A DNA stretch of 64,000 bases from assembly GCF_007989085.1 (NCBI RefSeq), contig NZ_BJVJ01000007.1:1-64000 (forward strand), read 5' to 3'. Of the stretch, positions 9,435-18,019 are shown in pieces. The stretch is from Pseudonocardia sulfidoxydans NBRC 16205. Its GTDB lineage: Bacteria > Actinomycetota > Actinomycetes > Mycobacteriales > Pseudonocardiaceae. The notes beneath the pieces are model-generated. The model was given only the letters and a program-made list of their open reading frames with translations, did no database searches and was not told where the DNA came from. The first letter of the stretch is position 1; every line of letters begins with the position of its first letter. The translations under genes were made by a program, and so were the position numbers.

Positions 9435-9451
9435 TGTCCACTGAGCGGACA
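9435..9451. promoter_or_regulatory. palindrome in the IclR/HMG-lyase divergent promoter
   Basis: TGTCCACTGAGCGGACA is a 17-bp sequence with perfect five-base arms (TGTCC/GGACA), inner TCCACT-G-AGCGGA near-symmetry, and a CATAAT -10-like hexamer (9450-9455) overlapping its right edge. The position, between the lyase start (9344) and the IclR start (9495), fits autorepression by the IclR protein. The arms resemble the island box found beyond 22 kb, but the core differs and the -10 is not 22 bases away. Confidence 0.5.
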
Positions 9452-9494
9452 TAATCGGGCGGAGACGGCCGCTGGACGGACGAAAGGCGGGACG

Positions 9495-10253
9495 ATGCAG
9501 CCATCCCTCGGGACGTCGGTGATCGCCAAGGTCGGGCTCGTCCTGCGCACGGTCGGGACCACCGACACGGCCGGGGCCACGACGTCGGCCGTCGCCAGGG
9601 GGACCGGGCTGCCCCGCCCGACGACACACCGGCTCCTCACCGACCTCGCCGACCAGGGCTTCGTCGACCGCAACACCGACACCGGCCGCTGGCACCTCGG
9701 TCCCGAGCTGTACCTGCTCGGCACCGTGGCGGCCGCGCGCTACGACGTCAGCGGCCACGTCCGTGACGTCCTCGCCGACCTCGCCGAGCAGACGGGCGAG
9801 AGCGCCTACTTCTCCGTGCTCCGCGGCCGGGAGACCGTCTGCCTCGCCGAGTGCGAAGGGAGCTTCCCGCTGCGCTCGCACGTCCTCTACGAGGGCATCC
9901 GCTTCCCGCTCGGCGTCGCGTCCGCGGGTCTCGCGCTGCTGTCGCACCTGCCCGGCGTCGAGGCGCGCGACTACATCGCCGCCACCGACCTCACGACGCG
10001 CTGGGGCAGGTCGCACTCCCGGCGCGCATTGCGGTCCAGGGTGAGCGCGACGCTGGAGCGCGGGTACGCGGTCAACCCGGGCCTGCTCGTCGAGGGCAGT
10101 TGGGGCCTCGCCGCCGTCGTGTTCGACCGGGCGGGCCGCCCGCGGTCCGCCCTGACCCTCACCGGCGTGCGGTCGCGCTTCACCGACGAGCGGATCCCCA
10201 CCCTCGGCCGGATGCTCCTCGACCGCGCCCATCTCCTGAGCAGACACGCGTAG
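9495..10253 (+). CDS. IclR-family transcriptional regulator
   Basis: A 252-residue protein with an N-terminal winged helix (about residues 10-75; ARGTGLPRPTTHRLLTDLADQGFVDR) and a C-terminal IclR effector domain (about 85-250; LAEQTGESAYFSVLRGRETVCLAE, PLGVASAGLALL). It is divergent from the HMG-lyase/CoA-transferase/DehI operon and most likely controls it with an acyl or oxoacid ligand. A palindrome at 9435-9451 in the shared promoter is the candidate operator. The ATG follows AGGCGGGA. Confidence 0.9.
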   Translation: MQPSLGTSVIAKVGLVLRTVGTTDTAGATTSAVARGTGLPRPTTHRLLTDLADQGFVDRNTDTGRWHLGPELYLLGTVAAARYDVSGHVRDVLADLAEQTGESAYFSVLRGRETVCLAECEGSFPLRSHVLYEGIRFPLGVASAGLALLSHLPGVEARDYIAATDLTTRWGRSHSRRALRSRVSATLERGYAVNPGLLVEGSWGLAAVVFDRAGRPRSALTLTGVRSRFTDERIPTLGRMLLDRAHLLSRHA

Positions 10254-10290
10254 CCCCACCGACCAGCAGGGACCGACCGGCACCCCCGAG

Positions 10291-10343
10291 CCGGCCCGCT
10301 CCCGTGGCCGGCGGGGGCCGCGGCGGCCACGGGAGCGGGCCGG
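10291..10343. terminator. bidirectional terminator between convergent genes
   Basis: A perfect 20-bp inverted repeat (arms 10291-10310 and 10324-10343, both GC-rich, loop 13 bases) lies between the IclR stop at 10253 and the RidA-fusion stop at 10350, so it can end both transcripts. Confidence 0.75.
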
Positions 10344-10349
10344 GGGTGG

Positions 10350-11621
10350 TCACACCGCGGGCGGGGTGCCCTCGGCATTGCCCACGACGGCGTCGACCTG
10401 GATCAGCGCACCACCCGGCAGGGCCGAGACGCCCACGGTCCGGCGGGCGGGGACACCGCCGGGGAAGAACGTGGCGTAGACCTCGTCCACCGCGGCGATG
10501 TCGGCGATGTCGGTGAGGAAGAGGTTCACCTTGACGACGTCGTCGAGCGAGTGGTCGACGCTCTCCACGATCGCCCTGATGTTCGCGAGGCACTGCCGCG
10601 CCTGGTCCGCGATGCCGCCGCCGACCTGCTCCCCGGTCGCCGGGTCGATCGGCAGCTGGGCGGTGACGTGGTTGTAGTGCGAGAAGGCCACGCTCTGCGT
10701 CGACAGCGGGCTGCGGGGCGCCGCATCGGTGTCGTTCGCCCGGATGACGATCCCGTGCCGGTCCTCCACCTCCTGCGGCGGCGTGCCGTCGCCGTGCGAG
10801 ACGACCGCCTCGATCTGCACGAGGGCACCCTGCGGCAGGGCCGCCGCCTCCACCACGGTGCGGGCGGGGACGTAGCCCACTGCCCGGGCGACGGCCGTGT
10901 CCGGGAAGAAGGTCGTGTAGACCTCGTTCACCGCGTCGACGTCCGCGAGGTCCGTGAGGAAGATCGTGACGCGGACGATGTCGTCGAAGGGGACGTCGAT
11001 CCCCTGCAGGACGGCCTTGACGTTGGCCAGGCACTGCGCGGTCTGCTCGGCGACGCCACCGGCCACGAGCTCACCCGTCGCCGGGTCGATCGGCAGCTGG
11101 GCCGAGATGTTGTTGTAGTGCGAGAACGCCACCGCCTGCGAGGAGCCCGGGCTCCGCGGTGCCGCGTCGGTGCCGGCGACGACCTTGACGAGGTCCCCCG
11201 CCTGCGGGGCGTTCGGAATCGTGCCCTCGCCGTGGGCGACGAGGGCGTCGATCTGTACCGCGGCGCCCAGCGGCAGCGCGGCGACGGCGACGGTCGTGCG
11301 GGCGGGCACGTAGCCGGTGAAGGCGGACGCGACGACCGTGTCGACGGTGTCGGCGTCGGCGATGTCGGTGACGAACACGGAGAGCCGGACCACGTCGTCG
11401 AGGACGTGGTCGATGCCCTCGACCACGGCCCGGAGGTTCGCGAGGGCCTGGCCGGCCTGCTCCTTCACACCGCCCGGGACGACCTCGCCGGTCGCGGGGT
11501 CGATCGGGAGCTGCCCCGAGACGTTGTTGTAGTGGGAGAAGGCGACGGTCTGGGAGTACGGACCGATCGGCTTCGGCGCCTGCTCCGGGTTCCGCGCCAG
11601 GACTGCGTTGAGGTCACTCAT
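10350..11621 (-). CDS. triple RidA (YjgF/YER057c/UK114) domain protein
   Basis: A 423-residue protein consisting of three consecutive RidA domains (about 1-140, 141-285, 286-423), each with VAFSHYNN/H, QLPIDPATGE, QxLANxxAV, DDxVxxxxFxTDxAD and PARxxV. Single-domain RidA proteins of about 130 residues form trimers and hydrolyse reactive enamine/imine intermediates using an Arg in the PAR segment and a Glu near the C-terminus. All three repeats keep the Arg; the Glu position reads VQID, VQIE and IQVD, so only the middle repeat has canonical Glu. The fused chain could fold as a pseudo-trimer. ATG 11621 was chosen; a longer frame from 11651 has no better site. Not in an obvious operon. Confidence 0.85.
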   Translation of the reverse strand: MSDLNAVLARNPEQAPKPIGPYSQTVAFSHYNNVSGQLPIDPATGEVVPGGVKEQAGQALANLRAVVEGIDHVLDDVVRLSVFVTDIADADTVDTVVASAFTGYVPARTTVAVAALPLGAAVQIDALVAHGEGTIPNAPQAGDLVKVVAGTDAAPRSPGSSQAVAFSHYNNISAQLPIDPATGELVAGGVAEQTAQCLANVKAVLQGIDVPFDDIVRVTIFLTDLADVDAVNEVYTTFFPDTAVARAVGYVPARTVVEAAALPQGALVQIEAVVSHGDGTPPQEVEDRHGIVIRANDTDAAPRSPLSTQSVAFSHYNHVTAQLPIDPATGEQVGGGIADQARQCLANIRAIVESVDHSLDDVVKVNLFLTDIADIAAVDEVYATFFPGGVPARRTVGVSALPGGALIQVDAVVGNAEGTPPAV

Positions 11622-11669
11622 GTCGGGCACCACTTTCTGGTCGACAAACACAGCGATGGTGTCCGGCGA

Positions 11670-11696
11670 CCCCGGCGCGGATCAGCCGCGCCGGGG
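11670..11696. other. strong hairpin upstream of the triple-RidA gene
   Basis: CCCCGGCGCGG and CCGCGCCGGGG form a perfect 11-bp stem around ATCAG. It lies about 50 bases upstream of the RidA-fusion start, in the intergenic region divergent from the 11842 gene, so it ends no visible gene. It could be a 5'-leader structure of the minus-strand message. Confidence 0.35.
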
Positions 11697-11841
11697 GGAT
11701 CGGCCGGGGGAACCGTGCTGCGGCCAGGTGTCGGACGGCGGCCCGGCGAGGTGGTCACCCTGCACGGGTGAGCCGGGTGCGGCCACCCGTGTCTAGCGTC
11801 CCCCGGCGGCCGACGACTCCCGCCCGGGACAGGAGAAGGAC

Positions 11842-12276
11842 ATGAGCGACACGACGACCCATCCGTCGAGCGGCGACCCGACGTCGACCCGTCCGGCCTC
11901 GACGGGGTGGTCGACGGGATTCAGCGTCTTCGCGGGCGTCTTCCTGATCGTCTCCGGGATCTGCCAGGTCCTCGCGGGGATCGCGGCGCTGGTCCGGGAC
12001 CAGGTGTACGTCGCCACCCCGAACTACGTCTACTCGTTCGACGTGACGACGTGGGGCTGGATCCACCTGGTGGTCGGTGCCGCGATGGCGCTGACGGGTC
12101 TGGGAGTCGTGCAGGGGCAGACGTGGGCACGCATGGTCGGCATCGTGCTGGCCGGGCTGAGCGCCATCGCCAACTTCATGTTCCTGCCCTACTACCCGGT
12201 CTGGTCCCTCGTCCTGATCGCGCTCGACGTCGTCGTGATCGCCGCGCTCGTCCGCGAGCAGCGTGCGGCCGCCTGA
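11842..12276 (+). CDS. DUF7144-like four-TM membrane protein
   Basis: A 144-residue protein with a Ser/Thr/Pro-rich N-terminus and four predicted membrane helices (about 28-50, 68-88, 95-113, 118-136). GFSVFAGVFLIVSGICQVLAGIAAL, YVYSFDVTTWGWIHLVVGAAMALTGLGV and TWARMVGIVLAGLSAIANFMFLPYYPVWS are typical of a widespread actinobacterial membrane family. The function is unknown. The ATG follows AGGAGAAGG. The DUF2252 gene follows at 12321. Confidence 0.8.
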   Translation: MSDTTTHPSSGDPTSTRPASTGWSTGFSVFAGVFLIVSGICQVLAGIAALVRDQVYVATPNYVYSFDVTTWGWIHLVVGAAMALTGLGVVQGQTWARMVGIVLAGLSAIANFMFLPYYPVWSLVLIALDVVVIAALVREQRAAA

Positions 12277-12291
12277 CCGGGGAGGCGCTCC

Positions 12292-12324
12292 GTGATCACC
12301 GCACACCTGGCGCGGCCGCGATGA
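12292..12324 (+). CDS. possible 10-codon leader ORF coupled to the DUF2252 gene
   Basis: GTG 12292 has an excellent GGGGAGG six bases upstream and encodes ten residues; its TGA overlaps the ATG of the next gene as ATGA. The downstream ATG 12321 has no Shine-Dalgarno sequence of its own. Translation of the long gene may therefore depend on reinitiation after this short frame. No regulatory residue run is visible in the peptide. Confidence 0.35.
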   Translation: MITAHLARPR

Positions 12325-13769
12325 CCGCCCTGGACCCGGCGCCGCTGACGACCGTCGACGAGGCGGACGAGCTGGATCCGCGGGAGGCGCCGGCCGAGCA
12401 CCACGAGCGCGGCCGCGCCGCGCGCGCCGCCGTCCCGCGGTCCGCGCACGCGGAGCTCCCGGCCCGCCGCGGTCCCGGCGCCCTGCGGCTGCTGGCCGCG
12501 CAGGACGTCGGCCGCGTGCCCGAGCTCCTCCCGTTGCGCTACGCCCGGATGTCGGCGTCGCCGTTCACCTTCCTGCGCGGCTCGGCCGCCGTCATGACGG
12601 CCGACCTCGCCCGCACCCCGGTGAGCGGTATCGAGGTGCAGCTGTGCGGGGACGCGCACCTCGCGAACTTCGGCTTCTTCTCCTCGCCGGAGCGTCGGCT
12701 CGTGTTCGACGTCAACGACTTCGACGAGACCCTGACCGGCCCCTGGGAGTGGGACGTCAAGCGGCTCGCGGCCAGCGTCGAGGTCGCCGGGCGGGACCGC
12801 CTGTTCGCCCCGGCCGACCGGGAGCTCGCCGTGCTCGCCGCACTCCGCGGCTACCGCAAGGCGATGCGCCGCTACGCGCGGATGACCACCCTCGAGGTCT
12901 GGTACGACCACCTGGAGGCCGAGGACGCGCTCCGCCGCTACCGGAGCCGGATCGCCCCCGGCCGGCGGTCCCGGATGGAGCGGAACCTCGACAAGTTCCG
13001 GTCCCGCGACAACCTCGGGGCCCTCGCCCGGTTCACCGGCCTCGTCGACGGGACGCCGCGGATCCGGTCGGCACCCCCGCTGGTGGTGCCCGTCCGCGAG
13101 ATGTACCCGGACGAGGTCGCCCGGCGCGGGATCGAGGACTGGCTCCAGGAGATCCTCGTCGGGTACCGGGAGAGCCTGCCGCCGGACCGGTGCTGGCTCT
13201 TCGACCGCTACCGCGCGGTCGACGCCGCGCACAAGGTCGTCGGCGTCGGCAGCGTCGGCACCCGCTGCTGGATGCTGCTGTTCCTCGGACGCGACGCCGC
13301 CGACCCCCTGTTCCTGCAGGCCAAGGAAGCCGGGCCGTCCACGCTCGAGTCCGTACTCGGTGCCGCACCCCAGGCCACGGCCGGGCAACGGGTGGTCGAG
13401 GGCCAGCGCCGGATGCAGGCCGTCGGCGACATCTTCCTCGGCTGGCAGCGTGCGGCCGGGCCGGACGGCCTGGAACGCGACTTCTACCTGCGCCAGCTCC
13501 GGGACGGCAAGGGGTCCATCGACCTCACCGTCCTGCGGGCGAGCGGCCTGGTCATCTACGCCGACCTGTGCGGGCGGACGCTCGCGCGCGCACACGCACG
13601 CAGCGGCGACCGGATCGCGATCGCCGGCTACCTGGGGTCGTCGGACTCGTTCGACCGCGCGATCGCCGCGTTCGCCCGTGCCTACGCCCAGCGCACCGAG
13701 TCCGACCACGCCGCGCTCCGCCGCGCCATCGACGCCGGGAGGATCGCGGTCGTCGAGGACCCGAAGTGA
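12321..13769 (+). CDS. DUF2252 protein
   Basis: A 482-residue DUF2252 protein. Typical blocks are MSASPFTFLRGSAAVMTADL (about 77-96), the HL-N motif LCGDAHLANFGFF, VFDVNDFDETLTGPWEWDVKRLAAS and VVGVGSVGTRCW. The blocks GDAHLxNF and DxNDFDE resemble the catalytic and metal-binding loops of protein-kinase-like aminoglycoside phosphotransferases, so a small-molecule kinase role is plausible but unproven. The start ATG lacks a ribosome-binding site and overlaps a short upstream frame. The next gene, a K+ channel, follows after 48 bases. Confidence 0.85.
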   Translation: MTALDPAPLTTVDEADELDPREAPAEHHERGRAARAAVPRSAHAELPARRGPGALRLLAAQDVGRVPELLPLRYARMSASPFTFLRGSAAVMTADLARTPVSGIEVQLCGDAHLANFGFFSSPERRLVFDVNDFDETLTGPWEWDVKRLAASVEVAGRDRLFAPADRELAVLAALRGYRKAMRRYARMTTLEVWYDHLEAEDALRRYRSRIAPGRRSRMERNLDKFRSRDNLGALARFTGLVDGTPRIRSAPPLVVPVREMYPDEVARRGIEDWLQEILVGYRESLPPDRCWLFDRYRAVDAAHKVVGVGSVGTRCWMLLFLGRDAADPLFLQAKEAGPSTLESVLGAAPQATAGQRVVEGQRRMQAVGDIFLGWQRAAGPDGLERDFYLRQLRDGKGSIDLTVLRASGLVIYADLCGRTLARAHARSGDRIAIAGYLGSSDSFDRAIAAFARAYAQRTESDHAALRRAIDAGRIAVVEDPK

Positions 13770-13817
13770 TCGACCCGTCGTTCGCACCGGCCACGGCGGA
13801 GCGACCGGAGGGGGCTG

Positions 13818-14372
13818 ATGACCCGTCGTGACATCGTCCGCACGCTGGTGAGCGCGGGTCTCGTCGTGATCGCCTACTACGTGGCGCCCTTCGGCGAGAA
13901 CGTCATGACGGGGGACGCGTGGCTGCGCGGCGGCCTGCTCGCGATCGTCCTCGCGCTGCTGGTGCTGGTCGTCGGGCGGCGGGTGGATCAGGAGCTGCAG
14001 ACGCCGAACCCGGCGCGCGCCGGTCCCCTGCTCGTGGCGCTCGTCGCCGGCGTCGTCACCTTCGCCCTCGCCGATCTCGTCGTCGCCACGACGATGCCGG
14101 GCCAGTTCGTGGACCTGCGGACGAAGACCGACGCCCTGTACTTCTCGCTCACCACGCTGACCACCGTGGGCTACGGCGACGTGCACGCGGAGGGCCAGGT
14201 GGCCCGGGGCCTGGTCGTCGCCCAGCTGGTCTTCGACGTCGCGGTGCTGGCGACGGCGGCCCGCGCCCTCGTCGGCACCGCCCGCGGCGCCCGCGTCTCC
14301 GGCGGCGGCCGGGTCGGCGCCGCGCCGGCCACGGTCCGCGGCCCCGGACCGTGGCACCGCAGTCGACCGTGA
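13818..14372 (+). CDS. two-pore-domain-like potassium channel (Ion_trans_2)
   Basis: A 184-residue membrane protein with helices near 10-28, 36-52, 66-86, 122-145 and a pore loop reading SLTTLTTVGYGDVHAEG; TVGYGD is the K+ selectivity filter. It lacks an RCK domain, so gating is not by NAD or Ca binding. ATG 13818 is preceded by GGAGGGG. It follows the DUF2252 gene on the same strand. Confidence 0.88.
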   Translation: MTRRDIVRTLVSAGLVVIAYYVAPFGENVMTGDAWLRGGLLAIVLALLVLVVGRRVDQELQTPNPARAGPLLVALVAGVVTFALADLVVATTMPGQFVDLRTKTDALYFSLTTLTTVGYGDVHAEGQVARGLVVAQLVFDVAVLATAARALVGTARGARVSGGGRVGAAPATVRGPGPWHRSRP

Positions 14373-14478
14373 CCGGCACCGCGGCCCGCGCACGGCGACA
14401 TCCTCCGCCGCGGGTGACGACGCAGCCCCCCGGCCCCAGCAACGTTCGTCCCGAGCCCGGGTGAGAGGCGGTCGTGCC

Positions 14479-15825
14479 ATGCAGAGCGAGACAACTCCCG
14501 ACACGCGACGACGGATGGCCGCGGTCGGCGCACTCCTGTCCCTCGCCGCCGGGCTCGCGGTGGTCGTCTGGGCCCTCTGGCGCCACCCGCTGTGGCTGCC
14601 CCTCGCCCTGGTCCTGCTGCTGGTGACCGTCCTCGCGGCCTGGACGGCGCTCGTGCACCGCGGCGCGATGCGGATCGGCGCGGCGGTCGTCGCCGTCGCC
14701 GCGCTCGTCGGCGTGGTCGTGCTGCTCGACATCAGGTCGGTCGTCGCTCTCGTGCTCGTCGTCGCCCTCGCGGCGCTCGCCACCGCGGCGGCCCGGGTCG
14801 CCCTCGGTTCCGCGACAGCCGCCACGCCGGCGGCCGGCGCGCACCGGGTCGGCCCGGCCCGGCGGGGTGTGCTGCTGATGAACCCGTGGTCCGGGGGCGG
14901 CAAGGTCGGGCGGTTCGCCCTCGTGGAGGAGGCCGCCCGGCTCGGGGTCACGGCGATCGTGCTGAAGCGTGGCGACGACCTGCGGCAGCTCGCGGAGCAG
15001 GCCGTCGCCGACGGCGCGGACGTGATCGGGATGGCCGGCGGCGACGGCTCGCAGGCACTCGTCGCGGACGTCGCGCGCAGCCACGACCTGCCGTTCGTCT
15101 GCGTGCCCGCCGGCACCCGCAACCACTTCGCACTCGACCTGGGCCTCGACCGCGACGACGTCGCCGCGGCCCTCGCCGGGTACGGCGACGCCGTGCAACG
15201 CCGGATCGACCTCGCCCTGGTCGGTGACCGCATCTTCGTCAACAACGCCTCGATGGGCGTCTACGCGACCGTGGTGCAGTCGCAGGCGTACCGGGACGCG
15301 AAGGTGTCGACGGCGGCCGGGATGCTGCCGGACCTCCTGGGACCCGGCGCGAAACCGTTCGACCTGCGGTTCACCGGCGCCGACGGCGAGCCCGTCGACA
15401 CCGCCGACGTGCTGCTGGTGTCCAACGGGGTCTACCGGCTCGACGACCTGCGCGGCTTCGGGACCCGCGAGCGTCTCGACGCCGGGGTGCTCGGGATCGT
15501 GTCGGTCACGGTCGGCCGCGAGGTGGGCAGGCTCGTGGCCGCCCAGGCGGGCCGCCGTCTCGGGCAGTTCGCGGGCTACCGCGAATGGACGGCGCCGGAC
15601 TTCGTCGTCGATTCCGCGGACGAGCTGGTCGACGTCGGGGTCGACGGCGAGGCCCTGCGTCTCCCGACGCCGCTGCGGTTCCGGGTCCTGCCCGGGGCGC
15701 TTCAGGTGCGGACGCCCCTCGACGCCCCCGGCGCGCCTCCCGTCGGCGTCGCGCACGCGGGTGTCGGCCGGGCGGTCGTGGGGCTGGTGCGGGTCGCCGG
15801 CGGCAAGGAGTGGACGGCCGCCTAG
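14479..15825 (+). CDS. diacylglycerol kinase-family lipid kinase with N-terminal membrane segments
   Basis: A 448-residue protein. Three or four N-terminal membrane helices (about 12-105) precede a DAGK catalytic domain: LLMNPWSGGGKVGRF (about 130-145), GMAGGDGSQALVADV (GGDGS nucleotide loop) and VPAGTRNHFALDLGLDRDD. Bacterial relatives phosphorylate diacylglycerol or other lipids, or make phosphatidylinositol-mannoside precursors. The membrane part would place the enzyme at the inner leaflet. ATG 14479 was chosen over an in-frame GTG at 14461. Confidence 0.85.
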   Translation: MQSETTPDTRRRMAAVGALLSLAAGLAVVVWALWRHPLWLPLALVLLLVTVLAAWTALVHRGAMRIGAAVVAVAALVGVVVLLDIRSVVALVLVVALAALATAAARVALGSATAATPAAGAHRVGPARRGVLLMNPWSGGGKVGRFALVEEAARLGVTAIVLKRGDDLRQLAEQAVADGADVIGMAGGDGSQALVADVARSHDLPFVCVPAGTRNHFALDLGLDRDDVAAALAGYGDAVQRRIDLALVGDRIFVNNASMGVYATVVQSQAYRDAKVSTAAGMLPDLLGPGAKPFDLRFTGADGEPVDTADVLLVSNGVYRLDDLRGFGTRERLDAGVLGIVSVTVGREVGRLVAAQAGRRLGQFAGYREWTAPDFVVDSADELVDVGVDGEALRLPTPLRFRVLPGALQVRTPLDAPGAPPVGVAHAGVGRAVVGLVRVAGGKEWTAA

Positions 15826-15860
15826 AGATCGCCCGGCCCGACTCGCCCGCGGCGCACCGG

Positions 15861-16532
15861 TCACGCCGGCGGAGCGGTGAGCACCGTGATGCCGGACCAG
15901 ACGAGATACGCGCCGAACACCCCGAGGAACACCACGGTGATCAACCTGCGGTGCCGGCGGGTGCCGTCGGCGAGACGTTCGAGCAGCTCCTGGCACAGCT
16001 CGGGCCGGCGCAACGACATCAGCAGCGCCGTCAGCGGCAGGAGGCACCAGATGGCGGTGTAGACGGCGACCTGGAAGAGCCGGTCGAGCGAGTCCGTCGT
16101 GCTGGCGACGATCGCGTTGAGGGCCGCCAGGTAGACCAGCCCGGGCAGGTGGGTCAGGATCCCCGCGTACGCGGCCCCCCGCACCGTCATCCCGTCCAGC
16201 ATCCGCTGCGTCCACGTCGGCTCGTCGGGCGGGCGGGTGCTGCGCCGCCGTGGCGCCCACCCGGCCCAGGCGGCGCACGCGTACCCGAGCGCTGCACCGC
16301 CGAGCACGAGGTCCAGCACCGGCCGTGGCGCCGACGACGACGTCGTGGACAGCAGCCCCCGCAGCAGCACCATCACGACGATGCCGACCGCGATGCTGAA
16401 CGCGGCTGCCGCCACCACGTACACCAGCAGCAGCCGCTGGGGGGTGCGGGTGGCGAGAATCGCGAACACGGCGGCGACCGTCGTCGGGCGGACGATCGTG
16501 GTCAGGGCGAGCAGGAGCGCCTCGGTGCTCAT
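15861..16532 (-). CDS. GAP/Sap-family membrane protein
   Basis: A 223-residue protein with six hydrophobic helices. ALTTIVRPTTVAAVFAILATRTPQRLLLVYVV at the start, GMTVRGAAYAGILTHLPGLVYLAALNAI in the centre and the helix VVFLGVFGAYLVWSGI at the end match the Sap (sulfolipid-1-addressing)/GAP family known from mycobacterial glycolipid export loci. Here there is no glycolipid synthase next to it, so the lipid role is only suggested. The ATG at 16532 follows GGGAGGCGG. It is convergent with the lipid-kinase gene and 26 bases downstream of the AI-2E transporter gene. Confidence 0.75.
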   Translation of the reverse strand: MSTEALLLALTTIVRPTTVAAVFAILATRTPQRLLLVYVVAAAAFSIAVGIVVMVLLRGLLSTTSSSAPRPVLDLVLGGAALGYACAAWAGWAPRRRSTRPPDEPTWTQRMLDGMTVRGAAYAGILTHLPGLVYLAALNAIVASTTDSLDRLFQVAVYTAIWCLLPLTALLMSLRRPELCQELLERLADGTRRHRRLITVVFLGVFGAYLVWSGITVLTAPPA

Positions 16533-16558
16533 CCCGCCTCCCGGACGGCCTCTCGCTC

Positions 16559-17866
16559 TCAGCTGCTCGGCAGCCGCGGCTTCCCGTCGCCGGACGGCGT
16601 GTCGGGTACGTCCTCCGGCGGGGTGCTGGGCACATCCTCCGACGTGCCGGGTGCGGCCCCGTTGCCCTCGGCGTGTCCGTGTCTTCGGCTCCTGCGGGCC
16701 GCCTTGCGCGCAGCCTTGGCCGCTGCGGCCTCCTCCGGCTCCATGGGCGTGTCGCGCAGCAGCACGGCCGCCCACCGCGCCTGCGGGTCGATGTCGACGA
16801 GCAGCGCCTTGCACAGCAGCGTCAGCGGGATCGCCAGGATCGCCCCCAACGGGCCCAGCAGCCAGGCCCAGAAGACCAGCGCGACGAACGTGACGGTCAC
16901 CGACAGACCGACCGCGTCCCCGATGAACCTCGGTTGAATGATCGATTGGACGATGAAGTTCAGCACGCAGTAGACGACGACCACCGCGATCGCCAGCGAC
17001 CAGCCGCCGGTCAGCAGGGCGAGCAGCGCGGGCGGGATGACCCCGATGATGAAACCGACGTTCGGGATGTAGTTGGTGACGAACGACAACAGCCCCCACG
17101 TCAGGGCCAGCGGAATCCCCATGATCGCCAGCGCCGCCCAGTCCAGGAGCGCCACGATGAGCCCGAACACCGTCGTGACGAGCAGGTACTGACGCGTGCC
17201 CCACGCGAAATGGGTGAGCGCGGCCGAGACCTGGGGCCGGTCCCGGCCTATCGAGGCCAGCCGCACCCCCGCTCCCCCGGACTCCACGGACAGGAAGAGC
17301 AACAGGGCCAGCAGGAAGACCAGGTTCGACGCGAGTCCCGCGACACTGCCGAGGATCGCGCCCACGACACCCGCCAGCTTGCCGAGGTCGAGCGATCCGC
17401 GCGCCGCGGCCAGCTGGTCGGGGCCGACCCCGAAGCGGGCGAGCTCGCCGACGAGCCCGTTGACCATCCCGTCGGCCTTCGCGGAGTACTGCGGCAGCTC
17501 CGTGGCGAGCTGGGCGACGGAGAGGATCAGCCCGAAGGCGAGGACCAGCAGCAACCCGTAGACGAGCAGGATCACGACCAGCGTCGTCGCCCAGCCGGGC
17601 CAGCCCTTGCGCCGCAGCCACCCCTGGACCGGCGCCACCGCGATCACGATGATCAGCGCCATGAAGGCGGGGCCGATCAGCCAGGCCACCGCCTGCGCCC
17701 CGGCCACGACGACGACCACCGAGGCGGCCCCGAGCAGGACGACGAGCGCGCGCGGGATCGCCCGCCTCGCGTTGCTGACAGCCGGGTCGCCCGCGGGCGC
17801 GCCGGCACCGGTCTGCGGAATCGTCACGCCGGGACCGTAGGACCCGACCACGCTCCCGGACGTCAC
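16559..17866 (-). CDS. AI-2E family transporter
   Basis: A 435-residue polytopic membrane protein of the AI-2 exporter/PerM family: eight predicted helices, with FVTNYIPNVGFIIGVIPPALLALL and QPRFIGDAVGLSVTVTFVALVFWAWLLGPLGAILAIPLT as family signatures. Some members export autoinducer-2 and others are Na+/H+ antiporters, so the substrate is open. The C-terminal 60 residues are a charged, proline/serine-rich cytoplasmic tail. The GTG at 17866 has a weak ribosome-binding site; GTG 17827 is the alternative. Confidence 0.85.
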   Translation of the reverse strand: MTSGSVVGSYGPGVTIPQTGAGAPAGDPAVSNARRAIPRALVVLLGAASVVVVVAGAQAVAWLIGPAFMALIIVIAVAPVQGWLRRKGWPGWATTLVVILLVYGLLLVLAFGLILSVAQLATELPQYSAKADGMVNGLVGELARFGVGPDQLAAARGSLDLGKLAGVVGAILGSVAGLASNLVFLLALLLFLSVESGGAGVRLASIGRDRPQVSAALTHFAWGTRQYLLVTTVFGLIVALLDWAALAIMGIPLALTWGLLSFVTNYIPNVGFIIGVIPPALLALLTGGWSLAIAVVVVYCVLNFIVQSIIQPRFIGDAVGLSVTVTFVALVFWAWLLGPLGAILAIPLTLLCKALLVDIDPQARWAAVLLRDTPMEPEEAAAAKAARKAARRSRRHGHAEGNGAAPGTSEDVPSTPPEDVPDTPSGDGKPRLPSS

Positions 17867-18019
17867 CCGGAACGGGCGAGCCCGTGCCGTGACGGACCCT
17901 CACCCTCCGAGGACGATGCCTGCCGCCCGCGATCCCGAACAGGCTGACCCGCCGGGGCCGTCACTGCTCGCGCGTGAGTCCGGGACGGACCCGCCCGGCG
18001 GGAACGAGGAGGCGACCCG

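Noticed and set aside
9435..9451. Another copy of the island box
   Set aside because: Five-base arms agree, but the inner positions differ, the next hexamer overlaps the palindrome and the gene beside it is an IclR regulator. It is more likely that protein's own operator.
12192..15245. Open frame of 1017 codons on the minus strand
   Set aside because: It runs antisense to DUF2252, K+ channel and lipid kinase genes that have clear families. Its product is Arg/Ala/Pro/Gly-rich without any recognisable domain, as expected of a shadow frame in high-GC DNA.
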